From contig OW121740.1 in assembly GCA_933228675.1 (NCBI GenBank), forward strand, positions 130,169,799 through 130,233,798: a stretch of DNA of 64,000 nt. The letters run 5' to 3'. Shown one piece after another: positions 22,980-33,849 of the stretch (positions within the stretch are counted from its first letter, which is position 1; every line of letters begins with the position of its first letter). The notes below the pieces were generated by a model that saw only the letters and a program-made list of their open reading frames with translations, was not told the origin of the DNA and searched no databases. The stretch is from Stomorhina lunata. Lineage: Eukaryota > Arthropoda > Insecta > Diptera > Rhiniidae. The position numbers and the translations under genes were made by a program.

Positions 22980-23545
22980 TTGGGTTAAATGTGGACCGAT
23001 TTTCTCGAAATTTAGCAATTTAATTACTGTTTATACCAAAAATATGTATGCAACAAATTTAGTAATACTAGCACCATGTGTCTTTATGTCAAAACTTTGC
23101 GTAACATCAATTTAAATGTCCCCAATTTTAGTTCAGTTCTGAAATCGTGAATATATAGAGACTACTATTCTAGTATATATCTAGTGACATTTGTCAACGA
23201 ATGTGTCAACATATATGTATCTCAATATTCCACAATTTGATCCGAATGTCTTTATTTAAACCAAAAGAACTACTAAGTCAATAGTAAGTAAATAGTGGTA
23301 AAGTCTACTGGTAGATTTCGTAGGAACTTATAAAGTTAAATGTCAATAGTTAAAGCTTATCACAAAATTTCATCAAATTATTTTAAAGTTTGTGGACAAA
23401 ATCTTAATACCGGGATATATGACCTACGGCTGGTACTCGAAATAATATCTCAATAATATTTCAATTTCAATAGCAGTGGTCCCACTGACATGTTTGTGTC
23501 AAAATTCATTATGATAAAAGCAAATTTGTAGCTTTGATGAACGTA
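22980..23545 (+). repeat. Fly intergenic repeat family, decayed copy
   Basis: GTGGACCGATTTTCTCGAAA near 22990 and AATAGCAGTGGTCCCACT near 23470 follow the same order as in 18990-19655 and 60780-61527, but much sequence has drifted. Confidence 0.6.
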
Positions 23546-24794
23546 AAACAATATTTGGGAGGTACTCCAACATTTTTTAAGATTTTGTTTTTTAAAGCAG
23601 AATTTGTTCTTGTGGCAAGAAAATATTTTATGCCAAGTCTCATTTTTCGATTAAGCAATAATTTTTTTTAATTACGATATAAATAACTCCAAATCCGTTG
23701 ATCATACAAAAAACTTGAGTTAGCACTACCTTTCGTTTCGTTCTTTATCCATTAGTGCGTTTTCAATAAAAATGGAACAAATTTTGTAAATTTTTTATTT
23801 TATCGTGTGCTTTTGTACTTATGGGACCATACCCAAAGACTCTATAATATAAAGATGTTGCACTTCCTTACATTGATTTGCATTGATATGGTCTTTTCGG
23901 TAAGTCCCATATGGTCTTTTCGATAAGTACCGCTTATACTCTAATTCGGAAATAACTTATGGAAACGATTATCCAATGGGAGAAAGTTAAAGCGTACACA
24001 CGTGCTCATGAAATGTATGTTTGTGCGTTTATGTGTTTTTTATTGGTTCTTATCCACTTAAATTTTACTTTCTACAGAAAACAAATGTATAGAGTGCAAT
24101 ATTTGTATATTATAGAGTTTTCAGATAAAAATATAGTTTAATTTATATGTATTTTTTTTTAACAAAGTTAAAGTTAAATTTATCATAATTGCAGATTAAG
24201 CATATAAAAATAAACATAAGCGCAAATCCTTTTCCTCTAACACTATTGCACAATCCAACTAAAACACTTAAATCCCTTAATAACCGGTTTCACATGCAAT
24301 TGAATGAATTTAATCAGTGTTAAACTAAAATTGACCACAAAAAATGATTCCTGTATCGTTTTTCTATTTTAAAACCAATTTCCGTTTATTAAAATTTCAA
24401 TACAAACAAATCAACAATCACAATACACCTGCGTTTCTTTCTAACTTTTACAAATACCAAATAGCGAATTGTGTGAGTACCACCCATCCAATACAAAATC
24501 AATTGGCAACATGCAACTACGCTTTCAAGCACACAACAACAGTAATAAAAAAAATTAAATCAATACAAATACACAATAAAGCATTAAACCGATTGACCAT
24601 CTAATATCAAGGAACCCCTTCAAAAAAAAAAGTAAAACACAAGGAGTATCAAAAATGGTCAAAACAATTACTATTGTCGTTCAAAATTGACCACAAAATT
24701 CATTTTAAAAGGGGTTTTCTTTGTTTTCATTCGTTGGGAAAGCAAAAAATTAATGTGGCGACTAAGTACGATCTGTTGAGACCCTACATTTTAT
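23546..24794. other. Gene-free AT-rich region
   Basis: No supported gene. ATATGGTCTTTTCG occurs twice close together at 23886-23925. Frames at 23959-24141 and 24344-24604 lack protein character. Confidence 0.4.
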
Positions 24795-25752
24795 ATAAAA
24801 ATGGGAAATTTTGAAAATTTCCCATAAAAATGGGAGATTTTGAAAATTTCACATAAAAATGTACTATTTTTAAAATTTTTAAAATTTTCCATAAAAAAGG
24901 TTAATTTTGAAAATTTCCCATAAAAATGGGAAATTTTGACAATTTCCCATAAAAATGGGAAATTTTGAAAAAATTCCGTAAAAAAAATTGGAAATTTTGA
25001 AAATTTCCTATAAAAATGGGAAATTTTGAAAATTTCCTATAAAAATGGGAAATTTTGAAAATTTCCTATAAAAATGGGAAATTTTGAAAATTTCCTATAA
25101 AAATGAGAAATTTTGAAAATTTCCTATAAAAATGGTAAATTTTGAAAATTTACTATAAAAATGGAAAATTTTGAAAATTTTCTATAAAGATGGGAAATTT
25201 TGAAAATTTCCTATAAAAATGGGAAATTTTGAAAATTTTCTATAAAAACGGGAAATTTTGAAAATTTCGCATAAAAATGAGAAATTTTGAAAAATTTCCT
25301 TAAAAATGGGAAATTTTGAAAATTTCCTATAAAAATGGGAAATTTTGAAAATTTTCTATAAAAATGGTTAATTTCGAAAATTTCCCATAAAAATGGAAAA
25401 TTTTGAAAAACTTCCGTAAAAATGGTTAATTTCGAAAATTTCCCATAAAAATGGAAAATTTTGAAAAACTTCCGTAAAAATGGGAAATTTTGAAAATTTC
25501 CTATAAAAATGGAAAATTTTGAAAATTTCCTATAAAAATGGGAAATTTTGAAAATTTCCTATAAAAATGGGAAATTTTGAAAATTTCCTATAAAAATGGG
25601 AAATTTTGAAAATTTCCTATAAAAATGGGAAATTTTGAAAATTTCCTTTAAAAATGGGAAATTTTGAAAATTTCCTTTAAAAATGGGAAATTTTGAAAAT
25701 TTCCTTTAAAAATGGGAAATTTTGAAAATTTTCCATAAAAATGAGAAATTTA
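24795..25752 (-). repeat. Satellite block A: 29-bp monomers, inverted orientation
   Basis: About 33 tandem copies, period 29 bp (AAATTTTGAA at 25021 and 25050). The forward strand reads ATAAAAATGGGAAATTTTGA then AAATTTCCT. Its reverse complement, TATAGGAAATTTTC..., is the same core as blocks B-H, so this block lies opposite to them. Copies near the left edge are more diverged than those in the middle. Confidence 0.95.
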
Positions 25753-26889
25753 AAATTAATATACGAATGAACTAGATTAATAAAAACTGATGCTAAAGGA
25801 AGTGCTGGTAATGTGTTATACCTATTTGTTTTTAGATTTTTGTACTTACAATATCAGAGATACATATTTAAGAAAGTATTTTAAATCCCATTAAAGACGA
25901 TTAAAAAAAATGTGAAGGTAATGTGGTACACCATGTTTTACAAGTGTAGCAAATTATTTTTGTTAAATTTTTAAGGATTAATATAAAAATGCCATTGGCA
26001 TTTTTAAAAATCCCCTTTTTAGATGTAAAAAAGGGTACAAACCCTGTTTTTATCATCAATGTACGAAATCTCTTATTAACTCTACACTAAGGTAGAGTAG
26101 GGTGCATAAAGTCATCATTCCCGTGTATTATGGTGCAGACTTAATACCCTTGCATACATTTCTGGCACGTTTGTATTGTTGTCCGCGGGGGACAAAAATG
26201 GAAAGTTTATTTTTGTATATACATATTTTCATTTCTAAGCTGTAGCAGCAGAAATAATATTTAAGAGTATTATTATTTTATTTGAAGGGGCGAATGGCTG
26301 GTGGACGGAAACTTGTCTTTATTAAAATGAGTTTAAATTAAAAAAATGGGTTCAATTTTAATTCTCCAAAATTTTATATATAAAATCGGTTTTTTTTCAT
26401 ATTGGATAAACAAATACATATAATGTATAATGTCAATTTGGACAACATATGGCATGTAACTTCCTCACATGGTTTGTGTCCATAATAACAAATATGGTAT
26501 TTTAGAGGGTAAACATATGTAATTATAAATGAATAATCGATAGTTGCTAAATTGTAAAATGTAAATCTAGTTTAGTTTTTGCCCCATTAAAATATGATTT
26601 AGTCCTCCACATTATACATTTGTTGTGTTTCCACGGATTTATTTAAGATAAATATTAAACCCACAGTTTAAGAGATATTTAAGAATTTATGTGAAATCCC
26701 ATTAAAAGCGATTAAAAACAAAGTGCAGGTAATGTGGTACACGTTATGTTGGTAATGTGTTACAGTGCAACTCCTGCTTATGCAAGTAATAACGGTAACC
26801 AGACCCTCGCTCGGCTGAAGCCATCGAGCTTCGGCTGAAGCTGTGACGGAACCACTGATATTTATCCCGGCTTCATCCATGTTCTAGAT
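25753..26889. other. Gene-free region with a diverged direct repeat
   Basis: About 70 bp around 25875-25945 and 26685-26755 are similar (AATCCCATTAAA...GGTAATGTGGTACAC). A third GTAATGTGTTA lies near 26752. No gene seen. Confidence 0.5.
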
Positions 26890-28700
26890 ATGTGTAGTTC
26901 AGGTTAGGTTAGGTTTGAAAGGCTGTGTCAAAAACGAAACCTTCACACGGAGACCCCTGGGGTCCATTGTGATCCTTCAAAGATGAAGAAAAAGGAGGCT
27001 AAGAGTTTAGGAAGAGATTAAGTTAAAAGAGTAGATAGTAAAATAAAAGAGTAGTAGAATAGTAGGAAGAGGCTTATCTAAGTCACCTGAGTGCAATTAA
27101 CAACCCTACAAGACCAATAAATTTGCACTGCTGAGGGGTTACTCCGCATTTCGATTCGAAAGAAAATATTTTCGAAATACAATGCTTTAAGCATACAAAT
27201 TTGAACAAATTTATTTTCGAATCTATATACGGAGTAACCCCCCTGCAGATCCTGAAGTTCATCATGGAATTTATTAACTAGATGATTTTGGAGCATTGGA
27301 CAGCGACAGAGAATGTGTTCCACCGATTCGTAAAAGTCCTCATCTAGACATTGTCCGGAATGCTACCATCTCATCTATTGAGACTAGAGTTTAAGGCAAA
27401 ATTCCTATACAACGTCATAAACTTGACCTACTCAGACCTATCAGAGTTTTGGTTCTACTAATGTCTGTTATAGGCCATAAGGTCTTAGATGTTCTACAGG
27501 TAACATTTTCTCTAATGTCCTTGAGGTTTCCTTGCTGATCCAAGACTTGGATCTCTATTATAACTAACTCTAACTCTTCATGGGTAAGTGTTTCAGTTGC
27601 CATACTACGTACTAAGAGGTTCTTTGTGGATTTTACTACTGCTTCCCATAAACCTCCGAAATGTGGCGCTCTTGGTGGAATAAAAAAAATTGTATAACCT
27701 AAGAGCTGGAAGCAGAGATGATTACCTCTTGTGCATTGTCTGAATATATGTTTTCAGGTAATTCCGCTAAACTATTTTCTGCTACGACGAATTTGGTGGC
27801 ATTAATACAGTATATATTCTGACAGTGTGCCCGTCGAGCAATAAATCGTTTAAGAGCTCAAGACTCAAGTCTTGGCTCGAGCCCCGTCTAGCGGCTTCGT
27901 CAGTAACTTCGTTAGCAACGATGTCACATTGACCCGGAACCCAGCACAATCTAATCCTATAACTGAGTGACAAATTTTCTAGGGCCAATCTACATTTTTT
28001 GAAATATTTTGATGTAATACTGTATCCTTGTAATGCTTTAAGGGCAGCCTGCCTGCGACATAAACTCTCGCCTCACTGTTTTCAGTTATGGTACTGGGAA
28101 TAATCTCTACGGCCTTCCAAACAGCAAATATCTCTGCCTGGAAGACACTACACTCTTCCCCAAGTCTATAAGATTTCTTGATGTTTTGTTCCAACAGAAA
28201 AACACCTGCTCTAGTACCGTAATCCATTTTAGAGCCATCTGTAAAGATAGAATTCCCTTGAATTAGCGATATACGACCCTCCAATACGGTTCTATCAGGG
28301 ATAACGACCTCTGGAGGTGTGCTGAATGGAAGCTCATTGACTAAATAGTCAGACTGTGGTAAGCCTTTTTCTAAGCCAAGTAGTGTGGTGTGACCCACCC
28401 ACCTATATCTATATACCCGACTCACGCAGTCTTACTAGACTTCTAGTTGTCATACCCTTAATAAAGATGTCAAGAGGATGCAGTGACAACATGATGTCCA
28501 GAGCAGCTTGAGGAGTGCTTTTTTGCACCTGTTAAACCAATACTTGCACAACATCGTACCTTAGGAGAGGCCAAGAATGAAACTTTATCAACGGATTCCC
28601 ACCAAACTGCACACCCGTATGTTAGAACAGGCCTTACAATGGTTGTGTAAATTCAATACACAACGATTGCTCTGAAGCCCATTTTTTGTCTACGGAGTTC
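26890..28700 (-). mobile_element. Non-LTR retrotransposon remnant (thumb, RNase H, C-terminal motif, 3' end)
   Basis: On the reverse strand, 28690-28433 keeps an RT-thumb-like segment (IVRPVLTYGCAVWW, then frameshifts). Positions 28425-27780 keep an RNase H domain: FTDGSKMD, VFQAEIFAVWKA, and CWVPGQCDIVANEVTDEAAR in which the usual His is Gln. Positions 27385-27240 keep a Cys/His tail, VEHILCRCPML. The segment 27400-27780 between the last two carries foreign DNA. The 3' end near 26890-26960 has GTTAGGTTAGGTTTGAAAGG and GGAGACCCCTGGGGTCCATT, typical of such fly elements. Frameshifts and the lost His show that it is dead. Confidence 0.8.
27540..27679 (-). mobile_element. BEL/Pao-type integrase fragment nested in the LINE
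   Basis: The reverse strand from 27678 reads PPRAPHFGGLWEAVVKSTKN and then LTHEELELVIIEI, the hallmark late-integrase segment of BEL/Pao (and some gypsy-type) LTR retrotransposons. After IEI the match stops. It interrupts the LINE between RNase H and the Cys/His tail. No LTRs are visible. Confidence 0.8.
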
Positions 28701-28797
28701 CTGCAGAAGTAGTACTTTTTGATATAAGCCAATGAGTTCCTCGTGCCGCTCTTTGCCTTGTTAAATTTAGTTCGACAAGTTTTTAGCTTTTTCTCGG

Positions 28798-29050
28798 GTG
28801 GTGCAGCCACGAACTAACGGGGAGATGGAAGTCAGGAGTCAGGCCAATCTGACTCTTCCTCACCACCGAGGCCAGAGATCTCAGAGGGGATCCCGCTTTA
28901 ACTTGACTCGGAGTCGAGATCGCATCGATCGCGCTCTCCAAGCCAGTGTTCAGCGTGCTAGCCGCTTAGGTCTGAGTGGCGTCGGTGATGAAGGTGGAGT
29001 TGGGCTGATCTGATCTAGAGGCTGCCGGAATCCGGTCGATCTGGCTCACC
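28798..29050. other. GC-rich island of unknown origin
   Basis: About 250 bp with far higher G+C than its surroundings and many CpG and GATC words (CGCATCGATCGCGCTCTCC). It is open forward for 71 codons (28798-29013) with an Arg-rich product that I do not recognise. It sits between a LINE remnant and a transposase fragment, so it is probably leader sequence of a mobile element. Confidence 0.5.
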
Positions 29051-29130
29051 TTCCTCCATTAATTATGAACCGATAAAACTTAAAATCTTAAATGTACACC
29101 TTTGAAGCAATTACACACCAAAACGATTTT

Positions 29131-29361
29131 TTTAACTGACTCCCAGAAACCATCGACTTCGCACGATCTAGACGGCCAATTCTGGTCTCCAAAACGCGAA
29201 ATAACACGACCGGGAAATGACTGATGTAGCAATTGAATTGTTTCTCTTGCTGTACGACATGTGGCGCCTTCTTGTTGAAACCACATGCCCTCCACATTTA
29301 TTTCTTCAATTATTGGCATGAAAAAACTGGTTATCATTTCACGATACCGAACACTATTGAA
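29131..29361 (-). pseudogene. Mariner/IS630-like transposase catalytic fragment
   Basis: The reverse strand reads YREMITSFFMPIIEE, WFQQEGATCRTAR and FPGRVISRFGDQNWPSRSC, the DDE region of the same family as 15372-15947. The expected Asp of WFQQDGA is Glu here. The match ends after SC, so the fragment lacks both ends. Confidence 0.85.
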
Positions 29362-29395
29362 GAAAACGACTGTTGAAAGTTATCGATTGTTACGG

Positions 29396-29590
29396 TCAAC
29401 ATATATCAATTTAAAAGTGATGATTTCAATACAGAAACAGATGAAGAATTGGAAACAATTCTCGTCGAAGATTGTTGTCAAACGCATAAAGAACTTTTGA
29501 TTCCTTTAAAGAAAAACGAGCAGCCTATTCGATCAGAAACGAGGTCATAAGAACACTCAAAAGCGGAGCTGTTCTTTTGGATCAACCTAA
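29396..29590 (+). pseudogene. Mariner transposase N-terminal fragment
   Basis: The forward strand reads FKSDDFNTETDEELETILVE then CCQTHKEL, similar to the end of the first DNA-binding motif of mariner transposases (DEELEALLDEDSCQTQEEL type). It is soon interrupted by stops. It is a different family from the fragment at 29131-29361, though next to it. Confidence 0.7.
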
Positions 29591-30530
29591 GTTTGAACAT
29601 AAAGGAATATGTTTGCTGGGTTACTTGTAATGTTTTATGAAAAGTGTGTTTATTTGTGCTGTTGAAAGGGACACAATGGAAATGTTATAAAATATTTAAG
29701 ACTCTTGTGACAATTAAGTTTCAACAAAAATTCTAATTTGCACGTACTCATATTAACTGCAGTCTAAATATCTTTAATGTACTCGTATATGAAATTAAAT
29801 ACAAATTATTTCATTGGTCGACACAGGATGTGTTAATTTGTATGTATTTTATGGCAGGTGAATGAGATGTCTATAATATTGGTCACTTCGTTTGTGATCC
29901 CGAAATTACATTATTTAGTAAAACATCAGATTATGTTTCACTTATTCAATAAAAAACTGAAGCCAATCGGGTAAAATTTTTGATATTCGAAATTTTTTAG
30001 TTTTCAAAATCCTGAAAATTTGAAAAAAAAAATTTTAAATCGGATTTGAATTAAGATGATAAACAAGATTCACTCATGACTAGTTACAAATAAATAGGAT
30101 AATTTATGTTTTGAACGGCATCATTCAAAATCCATTGTGCCATCGCTTTCATGGTTACATAATATCCCGTTGCACAGTGTTCCTCCCCTTTGCTATTTTG
30201 TATTTTAACTAATGAGTAATGCTATAAACATAACGACCATTTATTTGAGCTCTGTCCTGTTTAATGATAAAAGTCAAATAAAAAAAGCAGAATATAAAAA
30301 TAAAAACGGATGTCATTTGAAAGGCAACCATGAATAAAATCTACTAAAAATATTAAGTTTTAATTGACTTCTAACAACTAAATTTCGAGCATACATTTGT
30401 AGTTTTATACTCTTTATTTTTAACAGGAAAAAATGGGGTTTTATTGGGGAACATCTAATGAAATTGTTGAAAAGTGCACTTAAGCTAAAATAACATTTAT
30501 GGTCAAGTTAGATAATTTTTTGAGATCTTT
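29591..30530. other. Gene-free AT-rich region
   Basis: I see no gene or clear repeat. Satellite block B begins at its right edge. Confidence 0.4.
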
Positions 30531-33005
30531 TATTTTTATAGGAAATTTTTCAAAAATTGACTATTTTTTTAAAGGACATTTTTTAAAAATTTACTATTTT
30601 TTATAGAAAATTTTTAAAAAATTTACTATTTTTTTATAGGAAATTTTTCAAAAATTTACTATTTTTTTATAGGAAATTTTTCAAAAACTTACTATTTTTT
30701 TATAAGAAATTTTTCAAAAATTTACTATTTTTTATAGGAATTTTTTCAAAAATTTACTATTTTTTTATAGGAAATTTTTCAAAAATTTACTATTTTTTTA
30801 TAGGAAATTTTTCAAAAATTTACTATTTTTTTATAGGAAATTTTTCAAAAATTTACTATTTTTTTATAGGAAATTTTTCAAAAATTTACTATTTTTTTAT
30901 AGGAAATTTTTCAAAAATTTACTATTTTTTATAGGAAATTTTTCAAAAATTTACTATTTTTTTATAGGAAATTTTTCAAAAATTTACTATTTTTTTATAG
31001 GAAATTTTTCAAAAATTTACTATTTTTTTATAGGAAATTTTTCAAAAATTTTCTAATTTTTTATAGGAAATTTTTCAAAAATTTACGATTTTTTTATAGG
31101 AAATTTTTCAAAAATTTACTATTTTTTTATAGGAAATTTTTCAAAAATTGACTATTTTTTTATAGGAAATTTTTCAAAAATTTACTATTTTTTTATAGGA
31201 AATTTTTCAAAAATTTACTATTTTTTTATAGGAAATTTTTCAAAAATTTACTATTTTTTATAGGAAATTTTTCAAAAATTTACTATTTTTTTATAGGAAA
31301 TTTTTCAAAACTTTACTATCTTTTTAGAAAATTTTTCAAAAATTTACTATTTTTATAGAAAATTTTTCAACAATTTACTATTTGTATAGGCAATTCTTCA
31401 AAAATTTACTATTTTTATAGGAAATTTTTCAAAAATTTACTATTTTTTTATAGGAAATTTTTCAAAAATTTACTATTTTTTTATAGGAAATTTTTCAAAA
31501 ATTTACTATTTTTTATAGGAAATTTTTCAAAAATTTACTATTTTTTTATAGGAAATTTTTCAAAACTTTACTATCTTTTTAGAAAATTTTTCAAAAATTT
31601 ACTATTTTTATAGAAAATTTTTCAACAATTTACTATTTGTATAGGCAATTCTTCAAAAATTTACTATTTTTATAGGAAATTTTTCAAAAATTTACTATTT
31701 TTTTATAGGAAATTTTTCAAAAATTTACTATTTTTTTATAGGAAATTTTTCAAAAATTTACTATTTTTTATAGGAAATTTTTCAAAAATTTACTATTTTT
31801 TTATAGGAAATTTTTCAAAACTTTACTATCTTTTTAGAAAATTTTTCAAAAATTTACTATTTTTATAGAAAATTTTTCAACAATTTACTATTTGTATAGG
31901 CAATTCTTCAAAAATTTACTATTTTTATAGGAAATTTTTCAAAAATTTACTATTTTTTTATAGGAAATTTTTCAAAAATTTACTATTTTTTTATAGGAAA
32001 TTTTTCAAAAATTTACTATTTTTTATAGGAAATTTTTCAAAAATTTACTATTTTTTTATAGGAAATTTTTCAAAAATTTACTATTTTTTTATAGGAAATT
32101 TTTCAAAAATTTACTATTTTTTTATAGGAAATTTTTCAAAAATTTACTATTTTTTTATAGGAAATTTTTCAAAAATTTACTATTTTTTTATAGGAAATTT
32201 TTCAAAAATTTACTATTTTTTTATAGGAAATTTTTCAAAAATTTACTATTTTTTTATAGGAAATTTTTCAAAAATTTTCTAATTTTTTATAGGAAATTTT
32301 TCAAAAATTTACGATTTTTTTATAGGAAATTTTTCAAAAATTTACTATTTTTTTATAGGAAATTTTTCAAAAATTTACTATTTTTTTATAGGAAATTTTT
32401 CAAAAATTTACTATTTTTTTATAGGAAATTTTTAAAAAATTTACTATTTTTTTATAGGAAATTTTTCAAAAATTTACTATTTTTTATAGGAAATTTTTCA
32501 AAAATTTACTATTTTTTTATAGGAAATTTTTCAAAACTTTACTATCTTTTTAGAAAATTTTTCAAAAATTTACTATTTTTATAGAAAATTTTTCAACAAT
32601 TTACTATTTGTATAGGCAATTCTTCAAAAATTTACTATTTTTATAGGAAATTCTTGAAAAATTTACTATTTTATAGGAAATTTTTCAAAAATTTACTAAT
32701 TTTATAGGAAATTTTTCAAAAATTTACTAATTTTATAGGAAAATTTTTTAAAATTTTACTATTTTTATAGGAAATTTTTCAAAAATTTACTAATTTTATA
32801 GGAAAATTTTTCAAAAATTTACTATTTTTATAGAAAATTTTTCAAAAATTTACTATTTTTATAGGAAATTTTTCAAAAATTTACTATTTTTATATGAAAA
32901 TTTTCAAAAATTTACTATTTTTATAGGAAAATTTTCAAAAATTTACTATTTTTATAGGAAGTTTTTAAAAAATTTACTATTTTTATAGGAAATTTTTCAA
33001 AAAAT
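30531..33005 (+). repeat. Satellite block B: mainly 33-bp monomers with higher-order repeats
   Basis: Tandem TATAGGAAATTTTTCAAAAA / TTTACTATTTTTT units, mostly 33 bp (GG at 32061 and 32094) owing to a long T tract, with 31-bp units toward the right end. A variant set starting CTTTACTATCTTTTTAG recurs at 31311, 31566 and 31821 (255 bp apart) and at 32537. A second marker, TTCTAATTTTTTATAGG, recurs at 31051 and 32277, also 1226 bp apart. Confidence 0.95.
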
Positions 33006-33849
33006 TATTATACTTATATAAAACACATTTCAGTTTTTTCCCTCGTGAAAAAATTTAAGAACTTAAAGCTCATTTTTGATCATTGATATTCGCTTTTTCG
33101 ACCATTCATTTGATTAAATTTTTCCCACCCCTCGCCTTCCTTAATTGTCAAAAACTTTTTTTAGCATTTTCATTTAATAAACTTCATTCTTCATTTCCCC
33201 TAATTGAAAAGTCATTATTAGCATTAATTAATCTCACATTTATAAATCATTCCCCCAAATCTTAGTTTTCAACACTGAAATATTCAATGTTCAACGAATA
33301 TTTTGCGATAATGTGTTTTGTACATATTTTTAACCTTTTCCTTATATAACTTTTGTTTTTTTTGTAACATAATTATACTGTAGGGATTTAAAAATTAGCT
33401 TCAAAATTTCTCAGAAATTAACAACACGAATAAACATAATGATAATATGAATTTGAATTAAATAGAATGGGAGTGGAATTGTAAGAATATTTGCGCCGCT
33501 CCAGAAAAAAATAACAATTTGGGGTTGTGTGTAATCTGATAGGGGGGCCGGACGTAGTATTATATTTTGATACCAACAAATCATTTGTTAATTTAACATT
33601 TTTCGTTTAATTTTTTTTTTTTGTATCATAAACAAGAAATAACAAGTTGGGAGTTTTGTTTTCGTTAAGAAATAAAATTGATTTCATTGAATTAGATAGA
33701 CATTTCATTAGTACTCGTATTAAATAACTTTATATTTCAAGAATTATAAAAGGAATTGAATTAATGAACTTGGAAAGATGATAAGAAACTATTTTTTGTA
33801 TTACATTGATAAGATGATATTAAATTCCAAGCAGCTTTAACGATTTCTG
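33006..33849. other. Unique spacer between satellite blocks B and C
   Basis: AT-rich DNA without monomers. The frame 33083-33265 has no recognised features. GGGGGGCCGGACG at 33542-33554 is a brief GC-rich spot. Confidence 0.45.

Noticed and set aside
26895..26915. TTAGG repeats as telomeric sequence
   Set aside because: Only two units are present, in the 3' region of a LINE remnant. Higher flies also do not use TTAGG telomeres.
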